From contig JBLHIB010000002.1 in NCBI GenBank assembly GCA_047615865.1, forward strand, positions 1 through 64,000: a DNA stretch of 64,000 bases, in the 5' to 3' direction. The notes beneath the pieces are model-generated. The model did not search any database and was not told the DNA's origin. It worked only from the letters and a program-made list of their open reading frames with translations. This DNA is from JADFAK01 sp047615865 (lineage in GTDB: Bacteria; Bacteroidota; Bacteroidia; Flavobacteriales_D; Sanyastnellaceae). A program made the position numbers and the translations under genes. How positions within the stretch are numbered: position 1 is the stretch's first letter; each line of letters begins with the position of its first letter. This document shows positions 20,001 to 27,342 of this stretch, in pieces.

Positions 20001-21665
20001 ACCGTCCGGAACACCCCAAGTTTCTCCATTGTCACCGCTATAAACCCATTGAATATTGCCATAGTACCCCGTCAACTCAATACTTACAGTTGTGCCGGAA
20101 CAGGGTGTTGTATCAGAAACAGATGCAATCCCTGAGCTTGGAGCATCAGAGCAGCATGATGAAACACCTGAACTATTCAATTGAAAGGCATGAACGAATG
20201 AATTATCATCGCCTTCAGAGCCATCAGTCCAATTGGAATCTGTAGTTCCAACTACACAGCAATTCCCATAAGAATCTAGGGCTACTGCATGAGCATAAGT
20301 TTCTCCTAAATCTCCTAAAACAAAAGCATCAAGACAAGTTCCCTCGCTATTGAATTCTACAATCAGCGCATCTTCACCATTATTGGAGCTTGTAGAAATT
20401 CCATCCGGTAAATAAAGATCTCCATTTAAGGATCCTACGACAACAATATTTCCATCGCCGTTGGTCTGTATACTGGTCAGGCTAGTAGCATTGTCATAAT
20501 CAAAGCATACAGCAATCCAGTTGTCTATTCCTGTGTACTTATTTAGAGCTGTAATAAAAAGCTCATTTTGATCTCCCCAGTTTGCAATATAACCAGAAGG
20601 TAACCACAGCCAATTGAATGCATCAGCAGCCATAATACCACCTATGTATACTGCATTGCAGTCCACGTCTATGGAACAAGATCTTGACTGACCAGAATAA
20701 TCACTATAAATTGCTTGAGTCCAATCAAATTCTCCAGTTGAGTTGATTTTGGCTACGAAAATATCTGGTTCGCCATCATTGGAAATCAAATTCCAGGCAG
20801 ATTGGTTTGATCCTGAATTATTGTAGAACATGCATTCGGCACCACCCCACTTCGCGACGATATAGACGTCACCACCATCACAAGCTATTCCAATACGAGA
20901 CTCCTGAAAAGTTTGATCAAAATCGAAGTCATCGCTGGAAGAGCCGGCTGTGGCAGTCCACAACTGTGCGCCCGAAAAGTCTCTTTTTATTACTGCAAAA
21001 TCTGACGATTCTGATGTATATCCATTGGTTGCTCCACCTAGCACGAAACTATTGGCACAACTTTCATACACACCGAGTATGGCTATTCCATCTTCGCTAA
21101 CGTCTAACGACAATCCTTTATCATTGCCTTTACCACCATCAATTTTAATCCAACGAAAAACTCCGTCGGGTGTAAATGAGGCAGTAAACATGTCATAATC
21201 TGGGGTCTGATAAATTTGGGATACGTCCTGAGAGAGGGAGCCATCGGCACTAGGGATAGTGAAATCTTTTTGAAAAGCTCCGGTTATGTACACATTGAAA
21301 TCAGGGCCGATTTCAACATCGAATAGTTCCTCTTTTTCATCTGAACCAAAAGTCATAAACCAGAGAATATCTCCAGAGTAGGAGAGCTTTGCTAGGTAAC
21401 AATCTTCGGACCCTTGACCCTGTAAATTGATAGTGCCTATGCCGCTTCCAGCGCTTTCATTTCCAAGAAAATCTTCGGCGTCCATACCTTCCGATAAGGT
21501 ACCTCCGACGTAGATAGCAGAAGTGCTGTGATCCATGGCAACAGCATTGGCCGACTCGAACGCAGAATTGACGGAAACCAACGAGAAGTCAGCTTCTTGC
21601 GCCCATGAGGTCAAAGTCACAATGCAGAGAGCGAATAGAGTTATTGTTTTCGTGGTGCTTATCAT
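14040..21665 (-). CDS. Giant HYR-repeat surface adhesin with T9SS type B (gliding motility-associated) C-terminal domain
   Basis: Protein of 2541 residues from the ATG at 21665 (signal peptide TKTITLFALCIVTLTSWAQ); the frame is open to a TTG at 21701. Residues about 25-510 form SBBP-like propeller repeats (AIYVGGTLSEG, NVYITGAFQKD, CCVVGTTDSN). An Ig-like segment follows to about 620, then about 19 to 20 HYR-type Ig repeats of roughly 80 residues up to about 2240. Each has the pattern CP.DQ...C...LPDYT....DNC....Q.P..GT......V...V.D..GN...C.F. The last 90 residues are a type B sorting domain (IPSGFSPNGDMDND, IIFNRWGNEVYSN, GTYF-like DDTYFMIL, YLVIKR). Family knowledge: HYR-rich, type B T9SS proteins are surface adhesins, and SprB of gliding flavobacteria is the model. 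It heads a six-gene operon and overlaps the SprF-like gene. Whether this strain glides cannot be told from the window. Confidence 0.93.
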   Translation of the reverse strand: MISTTKTITLFALCIVTLTSWAQEADFSLVSVNSAFESANAVAMDHSTSAIYVGGTLSEGMDAEDFLGNESAGSGIGTINLQGQGSEDCYLAKLSYSGDILWFMTFGSDEKEELFDVEIGPDFNVYITGAFQKDFTIPSADGSLSQDVSQIYQTPDYDMFTASFTPDGVFRWIKIDGGKGNDKGLSLDVSEDGIAILGVYESCANSFVLGGATNGYTSESSDFAVIKRDFSGAQLWTATAGSSSDDFDFDQTFQESRIGIACDGGDVYIVAKWGGAECMFYNNSGSNQSAWNLISNDGEPDIFVAKINSTGEFDWTQAIYSDYSGQSRSCSIDVDCNAVYIGGIMAADAFNWLWLPSGYIANWGDQNELFITALNKYTGIDNWIAVCFDYDNATSLTSIQTNGDGNIVVVGSLNGDLYLPDGISTSSNNGEDALIVEFNSEGTCLDAFVLGDLGETYAHAVALDSYGNCCVVGTTDSNWTDGSEGDDNSFVHAFQLNSSGVSSCCSDAPSSGIASVSDTTPCSGTTVSIELTGYYGNIQWVYSGDNGETWGVPDGYTSDTYTVAVWSDLLIKAIVSLPGCASISSNVISLNAQIVEIIVPTGISVGVNNSCSYTMQDQITPHTTSSCPASGYTQDPAIGTALSLGVNTCYIIDPNGDVYSAFNINVVDDQNPDITCPIDQTILPNISCEYVLGDYTNSIWANDNCSSNLMLSQNPAEGTVVNSTTAVTVYAEDEVGNIGSCSFNVLLVMPVGSLQVSCPDDQVLEFEDDCSAVLPDYTAGFVLTSCGASNTTQSPAPGTVLFSDLAVTLSATAGLGSAASCAFQVTLEDNIAPTMTCPGDQVANMTGTCSAIVPDFTASANASDNCGLSSVVQSPVAGTEIFSATAVTITATDLSGLTSQCDFEIVVVDADVPELICPEDQEIIATNCQASIPDYTLSVASSDNCGISSIVQFPSAGTILNVGSHSVEITSEDVNGLESTCDFILVIADSVGPSFACPDNVLRDVSAECEYLLEDFTTQIADESACSVLTFTQNPAIGTSLGIGEHIIEISALDIWGNSFVCDFLLQVEDNVFATIIVFDLEVTTNVNCVYILADLTSGIVVEDNCTIVSIEQLPAPGSVLQAGISLISFFVTDAGGNVTFSALNVIVQDGTGPQIANCLDDQLLSANDGCQAILPDYTMLVNVSFCTGVEAAYELTQFPAPGTTVSGPIAVVLGLTDLIGNYDECTFNVDLIDDLAPNIDCSNFNNQVNLNANCLINVPNFENEVLATDNCNTNLTYMQSPQVGLLVALDENIVIINLTDQSGNTAVCEVVLNGVDNTVPTATLIESEIYVSVDHMCKYVLTNLVSNVIAQDACGNVTITQSPVAGSILSIGAHELQFDVVDTAGNTKILFADLLVEDSSAPVISICPEDRIVEAVNNCEAVLADYALSLFVMDNCTENADLQIVQTPAIGSPFTGQQEVILEVFDSAGNSSICSFNVTVQDTEVPNIVCPQSIVDVFASANCEFVTEDFTDLLSISDNCGVASIEQNPLEGTTIGLGIQQITFEVTDADGNVANCEFEINVLDQSSPSEIDFPSTFELSADVNCQAELPDFSTLISVGQECSDFTFTQTPDPGVLIGQGSIDVSVVVVDDAGNESVVVIDVLVIDDVVPSVTDAPESIGIQADNDCNYFVPNVIEFILAADNCTSAEDLLIEQNPEAGTPLNLETIVIISVSDAAGNTIGFPVNIVPNDGENPVITCGLFGIEQGVNQDCETTLLDYTGQIESVEDCSSIFLTQNPVPGTILELGLHEIWIIAVDAQSNADSCNFVLEVVDVSPPVVDFDFANQVLAANSDCVATMPFLIEEFMATDNCDSELTVIQFPEAGTILSIGEYAASITYLDDAGNSSIEGFLVIVEDQSAPSVICPDPMNVSLALGCTFQLSDFSGLLQVQDCSPYSISQSPSVGSIISESTEVTYLIVDDQGLELTCSFVITLTDISNPQIDCLEDQVVLVSNSCEMLVPDYTSSVAVTDNCAVLEYTQSPIPGTLVVSGEGVEIQLSAFDNAGNNGTCSFELTFEDTLAPQVSCPNDFTLQANESCEASLLFEILSLEDCEELSIIQIAGPSNGLVVATGAYDLQFLISDSFGNQINCDFSVEVLDVTLPLIDCPEHITSCDPIVFFEPVMVTDNCGSAELTQLDNLELQSGSEFPLGTTEINFQAEDESGNSSFCMLAVTVIDNLGIDYSQFPETMCAAGDEINLSDLVSSDAVLIWSFPIDEDGLLNANDLSSGVNTLSFTATLNTCSSVEEFEIELIQLPLVEPGPNQQVCGTLAELEGGSDASDFVWSTDGNIQFIGSPNEVSTVVETNEFGAIVFTLTASQQGCVTSQTTIVEFFEQPVIPEAGLDQLLSFEYDTQLEGEYTGSGNTEWWTIDSSCGFIDVNDLTSNVINLEVGENMLYLTASNGPCPSSMDSVLITVNDLLIPSGFSPNGDMDNDLLVIDGLLDRPGSSLIIFNRWGNEVYSNNNYENDWDGSGKDGSLLPDDTYFMILQAAGIEHRGYLVIKR

Positions 21666-21740
21666 AATGGTTGTAGGTCTCCACTGTCGGAGAACATCCA
21701 ATTAGTAATAGGTTGCGCCACATATTACGCCGTGAAATGA

Positions 21741-21795
21741 AGAAGGTTACATTTCCAATCAAGGCCTGTGGCGTTGAAAAGGAGTGTAACCTTCT
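21741..21795. repeat. Inverted repeat upstream of the adhesin operon
   Basis: AGAAGGTTACA (21741-21751) and its exact complement TGTAACCTTCT (21785-21795) are separated by 33 bases. They lie between the stop of the 21836 gene and the start of the giant adhesin, both on the minus strand. It could be a structured 5' leader or terminator stem; no T-run follows it on the minus strand. Confidence 0.5.
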
Positions 21796-21804
21796 AGTTA
21801 TGCA

Positions 21805-21824
21805 TTGTAAGACTAGTCCTACAA
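21805..21824. promoter_or_regulatory. 20-bp palindrome, possible operator
   Basis: TTGTAAGACTAGTCCTACAA reads the same on both strands except for one mismatched pair. It lies about 140 bases upstream of the adhesin ATG and 11 bases past the previous stop. The shape suggests binding of a dimeric regulator; no regulator gene is adjacent. The right arm plus following bases (GTCCTACAAAA) recurs upstream of rpmE2 at 51693. Confidence 0.4.
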
Positions 21825-21835
21825 AATTCTAATAC

Positions 21836-23728
21836 TTATTCGATCACCATTGAATATGAGAACAAGGTCTCATCCAATTTAACACGAACCAAATAGAGTC
21901 CACTTTCAGCTTGAATTTCGAATTCCGCTCGTCCACCTACATTGTTGGACAATTGAGAAGAGAAAATTGTTTTTCCGGCAATATCGACCACTTCAATATT
22001 TCCCTTTGAGAACGTTTGCATTCCATCGATTGTGAAAGCACCATTTGAAGGGTTAGGAAATAAAGTTGGGCTATTTCCGTCGATTTCTCCAACAGCTGTG
22101 CAATTCCAAACCGTAACAATAATCGCGTCTGTATGAGTGCAGCCTTCTTCATTGTAGGCAGTTAAGATGTAAGAATATGTTCCGGCACCCAATTGGGCAC
22201 CATCTACCTCAAAAAATTGGTTTTCATTTCCATCCTGCCACGTGTAGAGATAGCCTGCTGGGCCATAGATCAAAACATCTTCATCATCGCATATGGTGAC
22301 ATTATCACCTAGATCGAAAGTAAACTCATCACTTAACTGGACATTGACATCATGCTCATAAACACAGCCGTTTTCATCTTCTACATAGACAGAATAAACT
22401 CCTAAATTGAGATTTTCCAAATTTTGGCTATTCATTTGAAAATCCTCTGGTCCAGTCCAGAAATACTCGTAAGGTGCACTTCCACCTGAAAGATCTAATG
22501 TTATGGAGCCATCTCCAGAAAGAGGACATTCTATGGAGACAACGTCGTAACTACCGTAAAAATAATCGGGTTCATCAATGAAAAATGTCTCGGTCAAAGT
22601 TTCACCTCCGCATGCATCGGTTAAGACTGCCGTATATTCTCCACCATTCAAGTCATAAATAAAATTCTCGTCTGATTCAAAATTACCTGGCCCTGTCCAT
22701 GTTGTGGTGAAATTACTTCCCCACCCTGTTACATAAGGCATAATAGATCCAGTTCCTGCTTCGCCTTTGTTGACTGGACAGTTAACAGCATTTACACTGG
22801 CTCCAAGAGACACTGACCCTTCGTAGGAAGACACAGAAAGAAAAATTTCTCCTGCACTGCCATTCCATCCATCAATTTGGATAAAATATTCATCCCCTGG
22901 CACCAAGCATGAGGCATACATTGTTGCAGAATAGCCATTGGCTCCTATGCAACCGCCTATGGCATCATCATTTGCAGTCACCAAAGTGAAATTTGCCATC
23001 TCCGAACAGTCATTTCCTGAATACAAAGCCAATTGCGTATCCGGGGTTGTTCCTTCATTGCAAGTTGAAATTTCAATTGCCCCTTCCTCCGGAGCAATAA
23101 AAGAGGCCCAAACCGAATTGGTAACGGCACCTTCACACCACACACCATACACGGCACAATTTCCTCCGCCTGGACTTATCTCATTGTAAGCGGCGAATGC
23201 TCCTGTGCTGTTCAGCATATATGATCCATTGTCAATTTCTACTGGCAATGCCTGACAAGGTTGATTGTAATCTACGGACTCTGTATTGCCGACATCAATA
23301 ATCCAAACATTTCCAGTTTCCGTGCCGTAATAAACACCTGTTAGAATTCCATCTTGTAAAACCTCGATCACAAGACCACCATCTCCGTAGCTATCAATAA
23401 AGTGCAAATCAATCAGTTGGCCATTTTCTGCGCAGAAAGCATCAGGAATAATAGTAAGATTATTTCCATAAATATCTTCCCCTGTAGCTCCTGCATCGCC
23501 TGTGCCACTGCAGCCAACATCCAGGTCATTCCCACCCCAAGCGATAGTGTTTTCACCACACGGGTCACCATTATTAACCACTTCCCAATAATTTTCATAC
23601 CCCCAAGCATCGGTGTGCATGATAAACTGGATTTCAGTTTGATCCACATCACATTGACCGTTTGCGTTAGAAAAACAATAGGTGACAAACGCACCAATTA
23701 GCAGCAGACTTCTATATAGTTTCTTCAT
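21836..23728 (-). CDS. Secreted SprB-repeat protein with T9SS type A sorting domain
   Basis: Protein of 630 residues. Signal peptide 1-24 (...CFSNANGQ). The N-terminal part includes a DSYGDGG segment near residue 115, like the DS(F/Y)GDG modules of the 27343 and 36467 genes. Residues about 150-300 resemble a pre-peptidase or cleaved-adhesin type fold (SVWASFIAPEEGAIEISTC, DTQLALYSG, YFIQIDGWNG). About two SprB-type repeats follow (CPLSGDGSITLDLSGG...YEYFW...GVYSVYVEDENGC). The final 80 residues are a type A sorting domain (LFPNPSNGAF, GLYLVRVKL). The product is exported and of unknown ligand. A TAACTTTG promoter element sits 22 bases before the ATG, and the gene is divergent from the CvfB-like gene. 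Confidence 0.88.
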   Translation of the reverse strand: MKKLYRSLLLIGAFVTYCFSNANGQCDVDQTEIQFIMHTDAWGYENYWEVVNNGDPCGENTIAWGGNDLDVGCSGTGDAGATGEDIYGNNLTIIPDAFCAENGQLIDLHFIDSYGDGGLVIEVLQDGILTGVYYGTETGNVWIIDVGNTESVDYNQPCQALPVEIDNGSYMLNSTGAFAAYNEISPGGGNCAVYGVWCEGAVTNSVWASFIAPEEGAIEISTCNEGTTPDTQLALYSGNDCSEMANFTLVTANDDAIGGCIGANGYSATMYASCLVPGDEYFIQIDGWNGSAGEIFLSVSSYEGSVSLGASVNAVNCPVNKGEAGTGSIMPYVTGWGSNFTTTWTGPGNFESDENFIYDLNGGEYTAVLTDACGGETLTETFFIDEPDYFYGSYDVVSIECPLSGDGSITLDLSGGSAPYEYFWTGPEDFQMNSQNLENLNLGVYSVYVEDENGCVYEHDVNVQLSDEFTFDLGDNVTICDDEDVLIYGPAGYLYTWQDGNENQFFEVDGAQLGAGTYSYILTAYNEEGCTHTDAIIVTVWNCTAVGEIDGNSPTLFPNPSNGAFTIDGMQTFSKGNIEVVDIAGKTIFSSQLSNNVGGRAEFEIQAESGLYLVRVKLDETLFSYSMVIE

Positions 23729-23750
23729 AATTCCTTCTTGGTTCTACCTA

Positions 23751-23758
23751 CAAAGTTA
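23751..23758 (-). promoter_or_regulatory. Bacteroidota -7 element (TAACTTTG)
   Basis: Matches TAnnTTTG on the minus strand, 22 bases before the ATG at 23728. It lies in the short divergent region shared with the CvfB-like gene. The -33 element is not obvious. Confidence 0.5.
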
Positions 23759-23796
23759 CAGAATCTAAAGGAAGTTAAAAACATCGTTACAATTGA

Positions 23797-23804
23797 TATC
23801 TTTG
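23797..23804 (+). promoter_or_regulatory. Bacteroidota -7 element (TATCTTTG)
   Basis: Exact TAnnTTTG match ending 5 bases before the preferred ATG at 23810. If transcription begins at the usual distance, the mRNA would have almost no leader. Confidence 0.5.
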
Positions 23805-23809
23805 CACCG

Positions 23810-24898
23810 ATGAACGATGTAGAAGTAGGAACTATTTGCAAATTAAAAGTGGCTGTAATGAACGGCCGCATTCCATTGCTTGATTTCAATGGTGGAATTA
23901 TCCCTTTACCCGCGATTGATGCTCCTTTGGGAACTGCTGTCGATTCCGAGATTGAGGTATTTCTTTATTATGATGAAGATGGCGATATCATGGCCACTAC
24001 GCAACTGCCCGAGCTTGCCTTGGACGGATTTGCTAGTGTTGTAATAGTATCTACATCTACTGCCGGCGCTTATGCCGATATTGGAACCAAACGAGACCTT
24101 ATGATTCCTACGCGGGAGCAAGTAAGTGATCTAAAGCATGGTTCCCATTGTGTAATAACGTTGAAGAATGACGTTGCACGCAAGAGACTGTATGGATCAA
24201 CTAAGATTCGCGACTTTTGTGATAATAGCGACATTCAGCTTGAAAGAGGACAAGAAGTTCAGGCTATGATATATGATCGTTTCAAAGACGGAAGACGCGC
24301 GCTTGTCAACAAGCAATATTATGGAGTGATCATGTGGAATGACATTGTCCAAACCATACGTGTTGGAAATACATTGAGGGCTTTTGTCAAAAAGATTGAG
24401 GGTGACACCTTGTTCATCTCCCCGCAACGAGAGGGAAAGTTATTGCTTGAAGATGCTAAAGTCCTTATAATGGACTACCTCAATGCAAATGGTGGTTACG
24501 TTCGCTTGACGGATGACTCAGATCCGGACGAAATCAAACTCCGCTTGAAAATGAGCAAGAAGACCTACAAAAAAGCTGTGGGCATGTTGTACAAGACAGG
24601 AGATATACTTATTACCACACGCGGAATTAAGCTGAACAAAACGGGTGAAATCCCTGAAGATGCTGATAAGTACGTCGCAGATCCGGAACCTGAAGATGAT
24701 CGCACAATATACAGACCGAATCCACGTCCCGGCGGCAGAGGAAGAGCTCCGCAACTACCTTCCCAAAAGCTAGACAACTCCAGATCAGAACGACCAGAGA
24801 GATCAGATCGTCCGGATAGATCAGATAGTTCAGACAGGTCTAATACTTCAGACTCTGGCGGTGGCAATTCCTTAAAAGATAGAATTACCAGAAAATGA
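23810..24898 (+). CDS. CvfB-like S1 RNA-binding protein
   Basis: Protein of 362 residues from the ATG at 23810 (MNDVEVGTICKLKV); the frame runs back to a TTG at 23738, but that would include the promoter element. The sequence has the CvfB pattern of successive S1-like OB folds (EIEVFLYYDEDGD, GAYADIGTKRDLMIP, GQEVQAMIYDR, RVGNTLRAFVKKI) followed by a winged-helix-like segment (LRLKMSKKTYKKAVGMLY). Known members bind RNA and affect expression of virulence genes. The last 55 or so residues are a low-complexity tail rich in Arg, Ser, Asp and Pro (ERPERSDRPDRSD), which could contact RNA. Its stop overlaps the yaaA start (ATGA), so it heads a coupled run of genes. Confidence 0.82.
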   Translation: MNDVEVGTICKLKVAVMNGRIPLLDFNGGIIPLPAIDAPLGTAVDSEIEVFLYYDEDGDIMATTQLPELALDGFASVVIVSTSTAGAYADIGTKRDLMIPTREQVSDLKHGSHCVITLKNDVARKRLYGSTKIRDFCDNSDIQLERGQEVQAMIYDRFKDGRRALVNKQYYGVIMWNDIVQTIRVGNTLRAFVKKIEGDTLFISPQREGKLLLEDAKVLIMDYLNANGGYVRLTDDSDPDEIKLRLKMSKKTYKKAVGMLYKTGDILITTRGIKLNKTGEIPEDADKYVADPEPEDDRTIYRPNPRPGGRGRAPQLPSQKLDNSRSERPERSDRPDRSDSSDRSNTSDSGGGNSLKDRITRK

Positions 24899-25668
24899 TT
24901 GCGTTACTGTCCCCTGCAAAAACGTTGGACTTCACTGCTCAAGAACAAACCAAGGTTTATACACAGCCGAGGTTAATTGAGCAATCGGAATATCTCATTC
25001 CAAAATTGAAAAAACTGAGTTCTACGCAAATTGCGAAGCTCATGAAGATCAATCCGAATTTAGCTGAACTCAACAGACAGCGCTTCGAGAATTGGGAAAC
25101 TCCTTTTACGCCTCAAAATGCCAAACAAGCAATTCTTGCTTTTCGTGGGGATGTGTCCAGAGGATTGGCGGCCGATGGTTTTAGTGAAAGCGATCTCGCA
25201 TTTTGCCAAGACAAAGTTCGCCTCTTGTCAGGCCTATACGGTTTGTTGCGACCACTTGATCTCATCCAGCCCTACCGGCTTGAAATGGGACTGAGATTCA
25301 AAGTCACAGAAGCAAAGACGAACTTATACAAGTTTTGGGGGTCACAGATTTCTGATCTACTAAAAAAAGACCTCGGTGATGGCATGATTTTAAATCTTGC
25401 CTCGAATGAGTATTTTGCAGCGATCAATAAAAATGAATTTAAAGGAAGAATAATCAATTTCCACTTCCGTGAATTGAAAAATGGAGAGTACAAACCTGCA
25501 ATGACCTATGCAAAGCTAGGACGTGGTTACATGACTCGCTACTTGATCGAAAATAGAATATCGAATCCTGAAGAGCTCAAGAACTTCAATTTGAAGAAGT
25601 ACTCTTACAACGATAAATTATCAGAAACTAATGAATGGGTCTTTACCCGAGATGAAATAGAATTATGA
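24895..25668 (+). CDS. yaaA: Peroxide stress protein YaaA
   Basis: Protein of 257 residues, the normal family length. Diagnostic blocks are visible: LLSPAKTLDF at the N-terminus, FRGDVSRGL, LSGLYGLLRPLDLIQPYRLEMG, NLASNEYF and INFHFRELKNGEYK. Family knowledge: YaaA (DUF328) lowers free intracellular iron during hydrogen peroxide stress and binds DNA; the fold contains a helix-hairpin-helix. It is cytoplasmic with no signal peptide. Start and stop both overlap the neighbours by four bases (ATGA), tying it to the CvfB-like and FKBP genes. Confidence 0.95.
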   Translation: MIALLSPAKTLDFTAQEQTKVYTQPRLIEQSEYLIPKLKKLSSTQIAKLMKINPNLAELNRQRFENWETPFTPQNAKQAILAFRGDVSRGLAADGFSESDLAFCQDKVRLLSGLYGLLRPLDLIQPYRLEMGLRFKVTEAKTNLYKFWGSQISDLLKKDLGDGMILNLASNEYFAAINKNEFKGRIINFHFRELKNGEYKPAMTYAKLGRGYMTRYLIENRISNPEELKNFNLKKYSYNDKLSETNEWVFTRDEIEL

Positions 25669-26354
25669 CAAATAAATTAAAGTACACCGGATGGCTTGCG
25701 GTAGCCGTGTTATCAGTTTCATGTTCAAGCGCTCAGAAAAGCAGTGAAACTGTTCTTGAAAACCAAATGGACTCGCTGAGCTACGCAATAGGCGTAAGCA
25801 TGGGAGAGAGCATCAATCAACAGCCACTTACGGATGTGAATGTTGATGCGATCATCGACGGATTGGACAAGCAAATTGCTGGAACCAACGAATGGGAACT
25901 TACTGATGTGGATGCATTTTTAAGAAAGACCATGACTGAAATGGCTGCTACAGAGCAACTAAAAGCCAAAGGTGAAGGTGTGGAATATCTTGCTGAAAAC
26001 GGTAAGAAGCCTGGTATCAATACAACAGCCAGTGGTCTGCAATATGAGGTCGTTCAAGAAGGAACTGGCGCGACGCCGGATGCCAATGACATTGTAACTG
26101 TTCATTACACTGGAACTTTGATTGACGGCACTGTATTTGACAGCTCTGTTGAAAAAGGAGTTCCAATGACACGTGCAGCTAACCAATTGATCACTGGATG
26201 GACTGAAGGTCTTCAATTGATGAAAGAAGGAGCTAAAATGAAGTTTTTCATTCCTAGTGAACTGGCTTATGGTGAGCGGCCTCCTGGAGCAATCCCACCT
26301 CATTCAGTTCTTCTATTTGATATTGAACTAATTTCGGTCGAAGCTGTCGACTAA
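25665..26354 (+). CDS. FKBP-type peptidyl-prolyl isomerase, lipoprotein
   Basis: Protein of 229 residues. The N-terminal lipobox (LAVAVLSVSC) predicts a lipoprotein anchored through Cys20. Residues about 30-110 are the FKBP N-terminal dimerisation domain (DSLSYAIGVSMGESI), and about 125-225 the FKBP catalytic domain (VHYTGTLIDGTVFDSS, GWTEGLQLMKEGAKMKFFIPSELAYG, IPPHSVLLFDIEL). It is expected to assist folding of exported proteins, which suits the large secretome around it. Its ATG overlaps the yaaA stop. Confidence 0.95.
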   Translation: MTNKLKYTGWLAVAVLSVSCSSAQKSSETVLENQMDSLSYAIGVSMGESINQQPLTDVNVDAIIDGLDKQIAGTNEWELTDVDAFLRKTMTEMAATEQLKAKGEGVEYLAENGKKPGINTTASGLQYEVVQEGTGATPDANDIVTVHYTGTLIDGTVFDSSVEKGVPMTRAANQLITGWTEGLQLMKEGAKMKFFIPSELAYGERPPGAIPPHSVLLFDIELISVEAVD

Positions 26355-26360
26355 TTTAAG

Positions 26361-27224
26361 ATGGTTGGGACACTCTTTGCGGTAATAGTAATCGGCTTCG
26401 TGCTGTATCAATTTTACTATTACCGCAAGAGATCCCAAACTAAAACAGAATTACATTTCCTCCCTTCTTGGCGCAATATCCTCATTGAAAGAGTATCTTT
26501 TTACAACAAACTCACTAAGCCACAGCGCCTTCAATTTGAGTCTGACCTCCTTCGATTTCTCAATGACACAACTATTACCGGCGTAAAATGCAAGGTTGAG
26601 GATATAGACAAAGTCCTTATCGGTGCCAGTGCCGTAATTCCTCTTTTTGGGTTTGACAATTGGGGATATCCCAATTTGGACGAAGTCCTGCTTTATGCCA
26701 ACAGATTTTCTTCTGACCATCAGATAGACGAAAGCAGCAATACATTGGGTATGGTTGGCACAGGCTACATGAACGGTAGTATGATTCTATCAAAACCTGA
26801 TCTGCGAGCAGGCTTTTTAGGTGAAAAAGACGCGCGAAACGTCGGAATTCATGAGTTTTCCCATCTTATCGATAAGTTTGATGGCGCCATTGACGGGATC
26901 CCTGAATATTTATTGGTGCATCCCTACTCCATTCAATGGGTCGAATTGATCCGTAAAAAAATGATTGAAATCCAAAAAGGAAATTCGGATATCAATACCT
27001 ACGCTCTAACAGGTCCAGAAGAATTCTTTGCCGTTACTTCAGAGTATTTCTTTGAGGATGCCAATCGAATGGCAAAAAAACATCCTGAACTTCATGAGGC
27101 AATGAGCAGGATGTTCAAACAAAATCTGAAGACAACAACCAATTCCTCTAAATTCAAGCCTGGCAGAAACGACTCATGTCCTTGTGGCTCTGGCAAAAAG
27201 CACAAACGCTGCTGTGGCAAATAG
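26361..27224 (+). CDS. MtfA-like zinc peptidase with C-terminal SEC-C motif
   Basis: Protein of 287 residues. An N-terminal membrane helix (TLFAVIVIGFVLYQFYYY) precedes an MtfA/DgsA anti-repressor-type peptidase domain: FLPSWRNILIERVSFYNKL, ASAVIPLFGFDNWGYPNLDEVLLY and the zinc motif H164-E-F-S-H168 followed by LIDKFDGAIDG. GPEEFFAVTSEYFFE supplies the downstream glutamate. The last 20 residues are a SEC-C zinc-binding motif (NDSCPCGSGKKHKRCCGK), as found at the end of SecA. In E. coli MtfA binds the glucose repressor Mlc; no Mlc homologue is visible here. The SEC-C tail may recruit a partner or ribosomes, which is inference. It lies 6 bases after the FKBP gene and probably ends that transcription unit. 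Confidence 0.88.
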   Translation: MVGTLFAVIVIGFVLYQFYYYRKRSQTKTELHFLPSWRNILIERVSFYNKLTKPQRLQFESDLLRFLNDTTITGVKCKVEDIDKVLIGASAVIPLFGFDNWGYPNLDEVLLYANRFSSDHQIDESSNTLGMVGTGYMNGSMILSKPDLRAGFLGEKDARNVGIHEFSHLIDKFDGAIDGIPEYLLVHPYSIQWVELIRKKMIEIQKGNSDINTYALTGPEEFFAVTSEYFFEDANRMAKKHPELHEAMSRMFKQNLKTTTNSSKFKPGRNDSCPCGSGKKHKRCCGK

Positions 27225-27342
27225 CACTCAAATCTGTAATTGTCAGATTCGGCCGACCAGACTTTTATAGTCCCATTTGTAACCATTCCCTTAAAATTCA
27301 GGTAAGCAGGTGTCAAGCAGGCTTTTAACTGCTGCCACTATT

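Noticed and set aside
27232..27250. Hairpin AATCTG...CAGATT after the MtfA gene as a terminator
   Set aside because: The 6-bp stem is weak and is not followed by a T-run.
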